Below, piece after piece: positions 25,419 to 36,720 of a DNA stretch of 64,000 bases. The DNA lies in assembly GCF_947623445.1 (NCBI RefSeq), contig NC_135245.1, positions 17,057,501 to 17,121,500 on the forward strand. The letters run 5' to 3'. The stretch is from Clavelina lepadiformis (lineage: Eukaryota > Chordata > Ascidiacea > Aplousobranchia > Clavelinidae). Both the position numbers and the translations under genes were made by a program. Under the pieces are notes generated by a model that made no database searches, had not been told where the DNA came from, and worked only from the letters and a program-made list of their open reading frames with translations. Every line of letters begins with the position of its first letter. The stretch's first letter is position 1.

Positions 25419-27619
25419 GTCTTTTGTTGTGTTCTGTTATTTCTGCAAAGATATTAAATGTGCTGGTCACATCTATCAAAATTTACTGAAAACTTAGAAA
25501 CTTTGTTTCTTTGAAAACAGTTATACGTTCTAATTAAAAAATAAGTAACTCAAAAAATGTTTTCCCAACCAGTCCAATTCCTGTCAGCCTTTATCCTGTC
25601 TTGCTGTTCTGTGAATGACTGCAGCATTTCAAAAGGTTTTCATGAAATACCAACTTCATCGCTTTTACTGGTAAGCTATAGCGCGTAAATGTGTGCATAA
25701 GCGTGGACTGTAAATAAACGTCACTAAATCAACATGGATGTTGACCCAAGTTTTAAAGGTAATCCTATACGATGTTGCAGTAAATCTTAATGTTAAAATG
25801 AGTTCAAGATTTAATGTAATAGCGCCAAAGTAACAGTTATGTTGCCTCAGAATTATATACTTTCATATCACTGGCAGGGAAACTTATTTCAAACAGCTGC
25901 TGCTTATAAGTTTTTGTCGTATTTGTGTGGACCCATTTCAATTAGATCGATATCTTGTTACATATTACATGCAGTTGCACAGTCGCTGGACTGATGTAAG
26001 GTCAGGGCAAGATACAAAGTATAACCTTAAAAAAATTAATTAATAATAAAGTTTTGTGCTGGTCCTCTTGCTTAAGTTAACATTCAGAAACAGCCTGTAG
26101 CCGACTGCCAACTGCCCCCGTCGTTTAACAATACCAATACATCAGATGACCCTACAAAACCATTACAAATTGATGCTGAATTCCAATGTTAGGACGAGAT
26201 TACATTTTGAGTTCGTTTCATCAAATAAAGCATGCAACTTGTCATTTTCTTCTTTGCATTTTGAATGCTTAAGTTGAACTTTTTAAGTGTTGTTCTTGCA
26301 GCAGACATTTCTTGCAATAAACAAAATGACTTTTAAATGAGCAACATTCAATAGGCTACTTTGTAAGCTAGATTAAAAATCCAAAAGGAATTGAATCGAC
26401 ATACCGTTTGATAAAACACAAATGAATAAAGCAATACTGTGAATTTTATATATACCTACAATTAAGTTTTAATATCATTTCAATTTTACAAGCAAGCAGC
26501 AAGCATTTACAATTTTACAATTCCCTTGTTAAACAAGTTCAAAATTAAAATCATTCGCAACTTCTAAATAGGCCTATAGTTATTTGGGCCAGAACTTATT
26601 CCTATTTTTTTGTGGATTAGTAAAAAGAAGTGTGTAAATATTCAATAGCAAACTGAAAATAAAATTAATTTTTTATAAGCTTCGTTATTCAGGCTATTTT
26701 TAAACCGTAGATTGTCCACTTCTGTCTTATATGAAAATATAGTTCCTCACCAAAGGCATAGACTGTCTGGTGATAAATCTAAGGGCAAAGACCAAACAAA
26801 TAACACTTGTTTAAATAAAAACGCATTGTATCGTCATTGAGTGATCATAAAATGTACAATTATGAAAAAAGTACAGAACACTCATAAAGTTTCTTGCAAT
26901 GACTTCTCCAAGATGAGTAACTTTGCATTAAGCTGCTTTAAACATTAAACAACAACGAGGACCTCGTGTCTCCTCCCAGCACCATTTTTTGAAAACAGTT
27001 TTGCCAATAACTTATAAACAAGAAAGCAGACTTTTCGTGCACTGATAGTCTAACTCTAAACTATGCAATCGTGGTGGTAGTGTTTCATAATAAAGTTAAT
27101 TACAATCGCTTGCTTATAGTATAGATTGATGTTTCAATACACAAGCAAAATCACTTTAACTTTGACTGCATTGAGGACTGTTTAACTTGAAATTTGACTG
27201 CACTGCTCAAACATTTGACCGCTTGCAAAGTTTTCGTGAATATTTTGCAAAACACTAAACATCTATCAATATGTTTCTTATTAACTTGAAGCAGTTCAAT
27301 GTTCACCACAAATCGAGTATAAAAATTTTTGTAGCTTGGAAAATACAAGTTTTGGTATTTCTCGAACTGCTGACAAGTCACCCAGTTTTGCTTATACCGG
27401 TATGGTGACTAAAAACTTTTAAAAATTTGCTTTAATACGTTTAATTAAACCACTTATTTGCCTAAAGCAAATGACTACTGGGCCAGAACAATACACAAAA
27501 TATTCCTTTAAATCAATAATTTTGTGAGTGATTATCGGTGTTTGTTAAGACGAAATTGTAGAAACGAAGTGAGGGGTTACTTTTAGCATGAAAAAAATTC
27601 TAAATTAACATTTTTCATG
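25419..27619. repeat. Spacer of array unit 2, proximal part
   Basis: Collinear with the start of the unit-1 spacer (20114 onward) but without about 300 bp present there around 20720-21120. No gene is supported. It ends near 27180, where sister units 1 and 5 jump directly into their exon-1 remnants; here it continues into DNA flanking the pseudogene at 27620-28840. Confidence 0.65.
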
Positions 27620-28840
27620 TAGGGCCAAAATCTATAAAATTTATAAAGCCCAAGTACTCCAAATCCTATGAGAAGAGTTATGGTAGCAAATGCTTCTTTC
27701 ACCATCCTCTAAACCACCGGATGCTTTTGCATCAATTCGTCAAAGACTCGTCCTCTAATATTGGCATGAGGAAACTGTTTATCTGGCACTGGCTTATCAA
27801 GAAATTTAAAAAGCGGTTCCCAACCTTCCTTCAAGCTGTACACTAGAAGTTTGTCTGGTGGAGCATTCTAAGCAAAAAAATGTTTTTAAGAATGTAAATT
27901 TTAAAAAGCTTTTCACAATCTAAAATATCTATAAGTGTCTCCGTTTATTAGATAGATAGGGAATGCATTATATATACATTCTGCGACTTGAAGAACACTT
28001 TTTTATGTGAAGAAAAACTCAAATTCAGAAAGACACACTATATATAATTAACAGCTTTTTCTCATTTGTTCTTCAAGGAAAAAACAAATCTAACCTGAAT
28101 GACATCAGCATAATGCTGTCGATACATTTTCCTCATTATCATTTCGTTCACTGGATGTTTGATTGAAAAGATATTAACTTTAACAGCAGGTGTCGCCAGT
28201 ACAATACGGGCTATATTAAAAATGATTATTCTAAGCTATGCAAACAGTTAAACAATACTGCACGTATTCATATTAAAAAAGTGCAAAAAAGATCATGTTC
28301 ATAGCCATAAGGACTTACACGTAGTACAGTACAACAAGATATATAAAATCAAATGCAGCAAAGTTGATTATACCCAATCTTATTATGAAAGTTGCAAATT
28401 TCCGTCCCAGTGGTGAGTATACATATAAAAGACGAAGCATAGTATTTCGATTTATTTCTTCGATTTGCTTTTGTTAGCTTTGGAACCACGAATCTTCGTC
28501 TCTGGTTGTAATTATGATCTAAATTATGCCAGGTTGGTTTGAATGAACAAAAATTTAATGGAAGGTAAGGAATAAATAAGTTGTCAACCTTGGCGTCTGG
28601 AAATGCCTCATGAATTTCCTTCCAGAAGAAATAAATAGGAGTGTCGATTGTTGCATCGACATCTTAATACATCCTCTTGAAATCATCCACTGATCCTCCT
28701 TATGTTAAAATTTTGTTCCAATCCTTTCCCAAATACCAAAAGTTTTCCACAAAATCATAAACTTCATATCCGAGCTCCCTGAGAGCTATGTGCAGCGATT
28801 TTGTTCCAGTTTTTGAGAAACCGGCAACTATAACTTTCAT
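27620..28840 (-). pseudogene. Sulfotransferase pseudogene of a divergent subfamily
   Basis: All four exon equivalents are recognisable: 28589-28840, about 28374-28518, 28095-28210 and about 27620-27867. In-frame stops interrupt exon 1 (after KILT and after RMY), exon 2 (after DSWFQS) and exon 4 (after HPVV), so the gene is dead. Exon 3 (ATPAVKVNIF) and exon 4 (LLIGFGVLGLYKF) differ from the main group and resemble ST-1 and the orphan exon at 39386. It may descend from an older lineage interleaved in the original unit. Confidence 0.85.
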
Positions 28841-30530
28841 GTTTATTGTTCCCTTATTTCTGCAAAGATTTGAAAAACTTTGGGAAAAATAAACTACATT
28901 TGCGTAAAAACCTAACTTTTTCTCCATTAAACATGTAAAATTAAACTTAGTTTCTTTAACAGCAGTTACACCACACCAAGTTAAAAAGAAACTTGCCATT
29001 CAAGAAATGTTTCTCTGCCCAGTCCATTTTCTAACATCCTTTCTGCTGTTATGTGGCTACATTGCTAACTTTAACATATTTAAAGCAAACACATATACGC
29101 ACATTGTTCGATTGTGTTTAAATGTAGCAAACTAAGAAGCTAATTAACTGAAAAATGGTGCTGCATTTTTGTCTCAGATTTTCACAGTTTTTCTTTCTAT
29201 TTTCGGTTAAGTGCTGTTTCTGCTTTTCGGCATCCATAACTTCACTATTTAAAAAAGATTTCATTAAATGTCGAGCCTACTATTACTTATTATTGCTTGC
29301 CGATTACTATGGTAAGCCATGTAGCGCTCACGTATGCATTGTACAATGTAAAAAAACGTCATTAAGTCAACGTGGTGGTGGTTGAATCCTGTCTGATATG
29401 ATAGCATTCTAAGGCTTAACTGTTATGTAATTTACGCAAGCTTTCTCAAGCATCAACTTGCTTCATCAGGTGTATACTATGAAATGACAACGAACAATAT
29501 GGGTCTTGACTCTAGAGCCATGTGATCAACTGCACAAGTTGATATTCAGTAAATCTTAATGCTATGAATCGAGGTTTATATTTATTGACCACATTGTCAA
29601 AACAACACTTCCTTGGGCTCATACCAGCCAACTGCACATTTATGCTAAGTTAGGTCATTAGTTCATTACTTTTATGCAGCGTTGACAAAAGTGTGACACG
29701 GTTTTGTCGCAATTCGTCGTTTTTTAGGCCTCGATTATAATATGTCGTTGCCAACGATTATAATATGTGTTAATTATGCGGCGTAAAAGCAAAAGAAAAG
29801 AAAAGAAAGAACAGAAAAGCTTTCAACAGTTTATAACTGGTCTTCTAACTACACGTTAGTCAATCAATCATTATGATGATATCCATCTCGAAAAAAGACT
29901 ACGCTAAGCTTGTTTAGTTAGTTTTAACAGTAACTGTAACAAGTACAAGGCTGCCTTCGATTAAAGCATGATCCTGGTAGGAAGTTATTTTCCATCGATC
30001 ATTAGTTTGAAAAAAGCTTGATTTAACTTTGTATTATGTATTCTGTGGGATTGTTATCTAATCTATAATCTGACTCCGTTAAGCTTTCAGAAGGGATTGC
30101 GTGTCCTTTTCAGAAACACTCCAGACCTATCAGGAAAACGGACATTATATTATCGACATTGACTTCTCCATATAAATCATATATTTATTGTTTCAGATAA
30201 AGAGATAACATGCAAAATATAGTTAGCATGTATAAACTCTGTACATTCGCTTTACTATAGATTCTATAAACATTTTCTAGACATTTCTTACCAACCGGTA
30301 AACAGTAGTCACTCGTATAACAAAGTTGAAAAAAGAGCTCATCTTCCTCTGTTGGTTACAGAAACTGGTCGGTAGAATCAGTGCAACGAAATTAATTTGC
30401 ATGTTTTAGTTTATTTAACTTCTGACAATAAATTTAGAATTTTTTGTATAAAAAGTTGCAATCACAGGTCTCATACTTTTACACTAATTTTGGCTGTTAA
30501 TATTCCAATTAAAAAATCTATATGATAATT
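28841..30530. repeat. Spacer of array unit 2, distal part
   Basis: Matches 22846-24270 and 45316-46999 over most of its length, up to the standard 3' flank before the next exon 4. A block around 29320-29570 is present here and at 45810-46080 but missing from unit 1. A local AAAGAAAAG-type run lies near 29795-29820. No gene. Confidence 0.65.
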
Positions 30531-31723
30531 TCAAACTTGCCCAAAATTCAACAGTTTATACAAATTAGTAAAACTCAGATAAGGCCAAAATCTATAAAAC
30601 ATGTAAAGTACAAATGCCCCAAGTCCTGCGAGAAGACTTATGATAACAAATGCTTCCTTCACCATCCTTTGCATCACCGGATGGTTCTTCATTAAATCAT
30701 CGTAAACCGATCCACCAATATTGGCATGAGGAAACTGTTTATCTGGTACTGGCTTATCAAGGAATTTACAAAGCGGTTCCCAACCTTCCTTCACGTTGTA
30801 CACTAGTAGTTTGTCTTTTGGAGCGTTCTAAACGAATGCAGCAACAACTTATAAAGATGAAATTTTTATTGGACTTACAATATTTTGAAGCTCAGTTATT
30901 GATTAATATAAATGAAGTACTCTTCGTATGACTAAGTTTCAGTAATTAACTCACAAAAATATTTAACGAATACATCGCTTATTTCTTCTCCACTAATTCA
31001 TAATTCTACATACAACAACAGCACCCGAATGACATCAGCGTTATGCTGGCGATACACTCTTCTCATAACCATTTCGTTCACTGGAAGTTTCCAGTAGAAA
31101 GTGCCAGGTTTGTTTTCTGAAGTCGCCCATACAACTTGACCTACAAGTGCAATATGTATCAATTAGAAATAGCATTTATAAAACACGATTTAACAGATAA
31201 CCAAAGTAGTTAGACTTTCAAAAGTAACAAAGTATTCAAGATAAATATACTCATTTTTCTTATTAATGCTCTGAATTTTCGACCCAATGGCGAGTATATA
31301 AATATTAGACGAAGCATTGTATTTTTCTCTATTTCTTCCTTTTGTTTGCGATAGCTCGGAAACCACGAATCTTCCTCTCTGGTTGTAAAAATGATCTAAA
31401 TCATAAAAAAATTGTTAGTATAAGATTTTATATGTAATTAATAATAAGTTAATAAACACACAAGTTTCAACCTTGGCGTCAGGAAAGGCCTCATGAATTT
31501 CCTTCCAGAAGAAAAAAACGGGAGTGTCGATTGTTGCATCGACATCTTTATACATCCTCTTGAAATCATCCACTGATCCACCTTCTGTTAAAATTTTGTT
31601 CCAGTCCTTTCCCAAATACCAAAAGTTTTCCACAAAATCATAAACTTCATATCCGAGCTCCCTGAGAGCTATGTGCATGGATTTCGTTCCAGTTTTTGCG
31701 AAACCGGCAACTATAACTTTCAT
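30531..31723 (-). CDS. Putative sulfotransferase ST-4
   Basis: Exons 31472-31723, 31251-31395, 31025-31140 and 30531-30827 give 269 residues. The loop is GFAKTGTKS. Exon 3 is the VVWATSENKPGTFYWKL type and exon 4 the GGSVYDDLMKNHP type, as in ST-3. Exon 3 ends CGG rather than CAG, so the residue before the last junction becomes Arg and the donor is slightly weaker (CGG before GTGCTG). The C-terminal helix reads GAFVLYMFYRF. Otherwise intact. Confidence 0.86.
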
Positions 31724-34700
31724 GTTTACTGTTCCCTTATTTCTGCAAAGATATTAAATGTACTGGTCATATCTAACGACATTTACTTAAAACTCCGAAA
31801 ATTTGGTTCTTTGTCAACAGTTATACCTCACAAATTAAAACAAAAGTAACTCAACAAATATTTTCCCAACCAGTCCACTTCCTGTCAGCCTTTATCCTGT
31901 CTTGCTGTTCTGTGAATGACTGCAGCATTTCAAAAGGTTTTCATGAAATACCAACTTCATCGCTTTTACTGGTAAGCTATAGCGCTTAAATGTGTGCATA
32001 AACGTGGACTGTAAATAAACGTCACTAAATCAACATGGATGTTGACCTAAGTTTTAAAGGTAATCCGATACGATGTTGCAGTAAATCTTAATGTTAAAAT
32101 GAGTTCAAGATTTAACGTAATAACGCCAAAGTAACAATTATGTTGCTTCAGAATTACATACTTTCATATCACCGGCAAGGAAACTTATTTCTAACAGCTG
32201 CTGCTTATAAGTTTTTGTCGTATTTGTGTGGACTCATTTCATCCAGATCGATATCTTGTTACATTGTGATAAATATATCAATTAATGTAATATAAAATTC
32301 TTTACGACATAGAACTCTCAGCTATCGAATCAGTGAAGCATAACACTTTGTGACGTAATCGATGCTTCCCTCTTACTGTGCGTGCATTACGAGTGATCCC
32401 CTTTTCATTCGTACGTTCAACGCCGCAACATGTCTTCGTGCTGTTGCTGTCACAATGTTCTATCTTGATGTATTCGTTCAAAGAAGCTTCAAATATAATC
32501 AGATTATACAGTTGTCGAGGTGTACAATTAATTCTAAGATTAAGAAAAGCGAAACAACGACCTGAGACTCATTTATCATCGAAGATAACAAATAATTCAA
32601 CAGACAAACGTTGTAGTGATTTGGTCGCCCTTACAGGATAAGGAACGATAAACAATCTTTTCATTACAACATATTACATGCAGTTGCACAGTCGCTGGAC
32701 GATATAAAGTCAGGCCAAGATATAAAATAAAACCTTGGATAAAAGTTAATGACAGACTATGTAGATTGAAACACTGACTGCAATAGTAACTTCATTACTA
32801 CAGTTACATGAGTAGATGGGTTAAGAAACGACAACAATTGTGCCGCAATTACAATTCTTATGAAAAAATGCATTTAAAGCCTATTACGTGAAAACCTGAA
32901 ATCAATCAGAGACTTCCGATTCAAGTATTTTCAATAAGAGTTTTAAGGTTTCAATAAGCATGCTTAAGATGCATAAGAATTTTGAGACAAATATGCACTG
33001 TTGTTCAGACAGTAGCATTACTAAAGTGGCCTAAAACCATTTTCATTCTATCACCAAAAACGCAGGATAAGAATGTAACTATACCTAGCACTTCTACAAC
33101 TAGCAATAAATGTATAGTGCTTTCAACGTCTGATAAACAACGTTACTAAAAGCACATAGAGTTTTGTGCCGGTCCTCTTGCTTAGGCTAACATTCAGAAA
33201 CAGCCTGTAGCCGACTGCCAACTGCCCATGTCGTTTAATAATGCCAATACATGACCCTACAAAGCCATTACAAACTTGATGCTGAATTCCAATGTTAGGA
33301 CGAGATTGCAGTTTGAGTTCGTTTCATCAAATAAAGCATGCAACTTGTCATTTTCTTCTTTGCATTTTGAATGCTTAAGTTGAACTTTTTAAGTGTTGTT
33401 CTTGCAGCAGACATTTCTTGCAATAAACAAAATGACTTTTCATTGAGCATGATTAAATTCTTTGTAAGCTAGATTAAAAACCCAAAAGGAATTGAATCCA
33501 CATACCATTTGATAAAACACAAATGAATAAAGCAATGCTGCGAATTTTATATATACCTACAATTAAGCTATAAGATCATTTCAATTTTACAAGCAAGCAG
33601 CAAACATTTACAATTTTACAATTAGCCTACCTTGTTAAATAAGTTCAAATTTAAAATCATTTGCAACTTCTGAATAGGCCTATAGTTACTTGGGCCAGAA
33701 ATTATACACAGTTTTTGTGGATTAGTAAAAAGAAGTGTGTAAATATTCAATAGCAGACTGAAAATAAAATAATTTTTTTAAAGCTTGGTTATTTAGGCTA
33801 TTTTTAAACCGTAGATTGTCCACCTCTGTCTTATCTGAAAATATAGTTCCTCACCAAAGGCATAGACTATCTGTTGATAAATCTAAAGGCAAAGACCAAG
33901 CAAATAACATTTGTTTAGATAAAAACGCATTATATCATCATTGAGCAATCATAAAATGTGCATTTATGAAAAAAAGTACAGAACACTCATAAAGTTTCTT
34001 GCAATGACTTCTCGAAGAAGAGTAACTTTGCATTGAGCTGCGCTTAAACATTAAACAACAACGAGGACCTCGTGTCTCCTGCAAGTACCACTTTTTGAAA
34101 ACAGTTTTGCCAATAACTTATAAACAAGAAAGCAGAATTTTTCTGCACTGATAGTCTAACTCTAAACTATGCAATCGTGGTGGTAGTGTTTCGTAATAAA
34201 GTTAGTTACAATCGCTTGGCACTCTCCACGGTATACGATGGCGCGATGGTAGGTTGGTATTCTAGACCATGCGGAAGTAAAATGGTCGGCCTACAGTGTG
34301 GATTTGATGATGATTTTTTACCTAATACTTGCGTTGAAGTAATTGTTTTAAGACTCAAATTTAGCGGTTATGGTCGGTTTTGGGAAAGTAGTAGTTAAAT
34401 ATTAAAAACATACAAGAGAAGTGTCAATGTGACAAACTGTACAACATTTGGAAACACGTCATAGTTATTTATAAATATCTATTTTGTGGCACTTCTAAAA
34501 ACACCTTTTCGTGAGTAAAAGCGTAGTTTAATCCAAACTATAAGATTGTCTGCAAATGCTGAATAATTTTCTAAATGGAATTATAAATGTAATAAAACAT
34601 ATCCATGTTTGAAGTTTATGTAGTTTCTTTCAAATCTTTTTGTTGTTGTAAACATTTTTCTTCTATTTGTCAAAAATTTTATACACCAAATTTAGCTAAA

Positions 34701-35430
34701 AAACCTAATGTAGTTGATGAAATTTAGGTAGCAAATCATATAGATGCGTCATATTTTTGTTATAAAATGACATTAGCTGCATAATTTAATTACATTAGCT
34801 ACTTTTTGATATTCAATAATCATATTTACTACAGCATAGTTACATTTTGGTATTTAGTAACTATGGTGCGTTATAATTATATTAGCTGCATTTTGCAATT
34901 TTGTATATGCTGTACATGTGTACGCTCCAGTACTTACATCAGTTTTTTTACATTGCCTACATTTCAGTATTTAAAATGGTCTCTATTTGTTTGATACATT
35001 TTCACCACGGAAACGTGGTTAAAAATTTGTAAAACGCATGACGTTGATAAGCCATACCATATCAATGAGCTGCGTATTCCGGCCTTTGTTCATTCCTAAA
35101 CTCTCTAGTTTTATCCAAGCAGGCTACAAGCCTTGTCGGTCTTCTCCTCAGACATCGGACGTTAGCGCATATAAACAAGCAAAATTAAAATTTTTATATT
35201 AAATAAAATTTTAGTATTTTTCCATACTTTCCTTAGAAATAATTGAACGATTACAATAATATCAAACCAGTCTACTTTTAAGACTCGGCTCAACAAAGTT
35301 AATTTACAGGCCAGAACACAATTTCTTTGAATAATTTCATCTTGTTCAAAATTTCTACATTAAAATTATCACACTTTTACACCAACGTTTGATCGTAAAT
35401 AACAATTAAAATGTCTAAAATATGATAATT
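31724..35430. repeat. Spacer of array unit 3
   Basis: Collinear with the unit-1 spacer until about 34218, interrupted by an LTR-like insertion at 32265-32668. After 34219 it switches to a different block (34219-35430) that is shared with 38661-38780 and 41105-42154 instead. This junction marks a recombination or deletion between unit types. No gene is supported. Confidence 0.65.
32265..32668. mobile_element. Solo-LTR-like insertion, 404 bp
   Basis: The segment starts TGTGATAAAT, ends TTTTCATTACA, and is flanked by ACAT on both sides (32261-32264, 32669-32672). Sister spacers at about 20660, 25965, 37255, 43980 and 48828 read CTTGTTACATATTACATG straight through, so this is an insertion with a 4-bp target duplication. 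TG...CA ends and a 4-bp duplication suit a solo LTR of a Ty3/gypsy-like element. No internal region is present. It is young relative to the array; family unknown. Confidence 0.5.
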
Positions 35431-36720
35431 TTAAATTTGTCCAAAATTCAACAGCTTATAGAAATTGTCAAAACTCAGATAAGGCCAAAATCTATAAAAT
35501 TTGTAAACTCCAAATGCCCCGAGTCCTGCGAGAAGACTTAAGGTAACAAATAACTCCTTCACCATCCTTTGCATCACCGGATGCTTTTGCATCAATTCGT
35601 CAAACAGTTTCCCACCGATATTGGCATGAGGAAACTGTTTATCTGGTACTGGCTTATCAAGGAATTTACACAGCGGTTCCCAACCTTCCTTAACGTTGTA
35701 CACTAGTAGTTTGTCTTTTGGAGCGTTCTAAACGAAAACAGCAACAAGTTATAAAGAGGAAATTTTTATTGAACTTACAATACTTTAAAGCTAAGTTATT
35801 GATTAATATAAATTAAATACTCTTCGTATTACAAGATTCAGTAACTAACTCACAAAGATATTTAATGAATACATCGCTTAATACTTCTCCACTAATTCAT
35901 ATTTCTACATACAACAACAGTACCTGAATGACATCGGCGTAATGCTGGCGATACAGTCTTCTCATAACCATTTCGTTCACTGGAATTTTCCAGTAGAAAG
36001 TGCTAGGATAGCTTCTTGAACTCGGCAATACAACCTCACCTACAAGTGTAAGACGCAACAGATTCCTAAAATCTTTGCAAATCTTTAAAAATCATGATGC
36101 TTTTCTTGTACGTTAAAGTTCAAGACATACACTTAATATCTTAATATGTAGCAATTAGCAATAGCATTTATAAAACACGATTTAACAGATAATAATCAAA
36201 GCAGTTAGACTTTCAAAAAGTAACAAAGTATGCAAAATAAATATACTCATTTTTCCTATTAATTCTCCAAATTTTCGACCCAAAGGCGAGTATAAAAATA
36301 TTAGACGGAGCATTGTATTTTCTTCCATTTCTTCCATTTGTTTGCGATAGCTCAGAAACCAGGAATCTTCGTCTCTGGTTGTAAAAACGATCTAAATCAT
36401 AAAAAATTGTTAGCATAAGGTTATATATGTAAATAATGTAATAACTTAATAAACAAACAAGTTTCAACCTTGGCGTCTGGAAAGGCCTCATGAATTTCCT
36501 TCCAGAAAAAAAAAACAGGATCGTCGATTGTTGCATCAACATCTTTATACATCCTCTTGAAATCATCCACTGATCCTCCTTCTGTTAAAATTTTGTTCCA
36601 GTCCTTTCCCAAGTGCCAAAAGTTTTCAACAAAATCATAAACTTCATATCCGAGCTCCCTGAGAGCTATGTGCAGCGATTTTGTTCCAGTTTTTGAGAAA
36701 CCGGCAGCTATAACTTTCAT
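35431..36720 (-). CDS. Putative sulfotransferase ST-5
   Basis: Exons 36469-36720, 36247-36391, 35924-36039 and 35431-35727 give 269 residues. The N-terminus is MKVIAAGFSKTGTKS, with Val to Ala at residue 5. Exon 3 is the most individual among the main group (VVLPSSRSYPSTFYWKI), and exon 4 has GGKLFDELMQKHP. The 3' flank before the stop is of the second type, shared with ST-6, rather than that of ST-2 to ST-4. No defect is visible. Confidence 0.87.
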
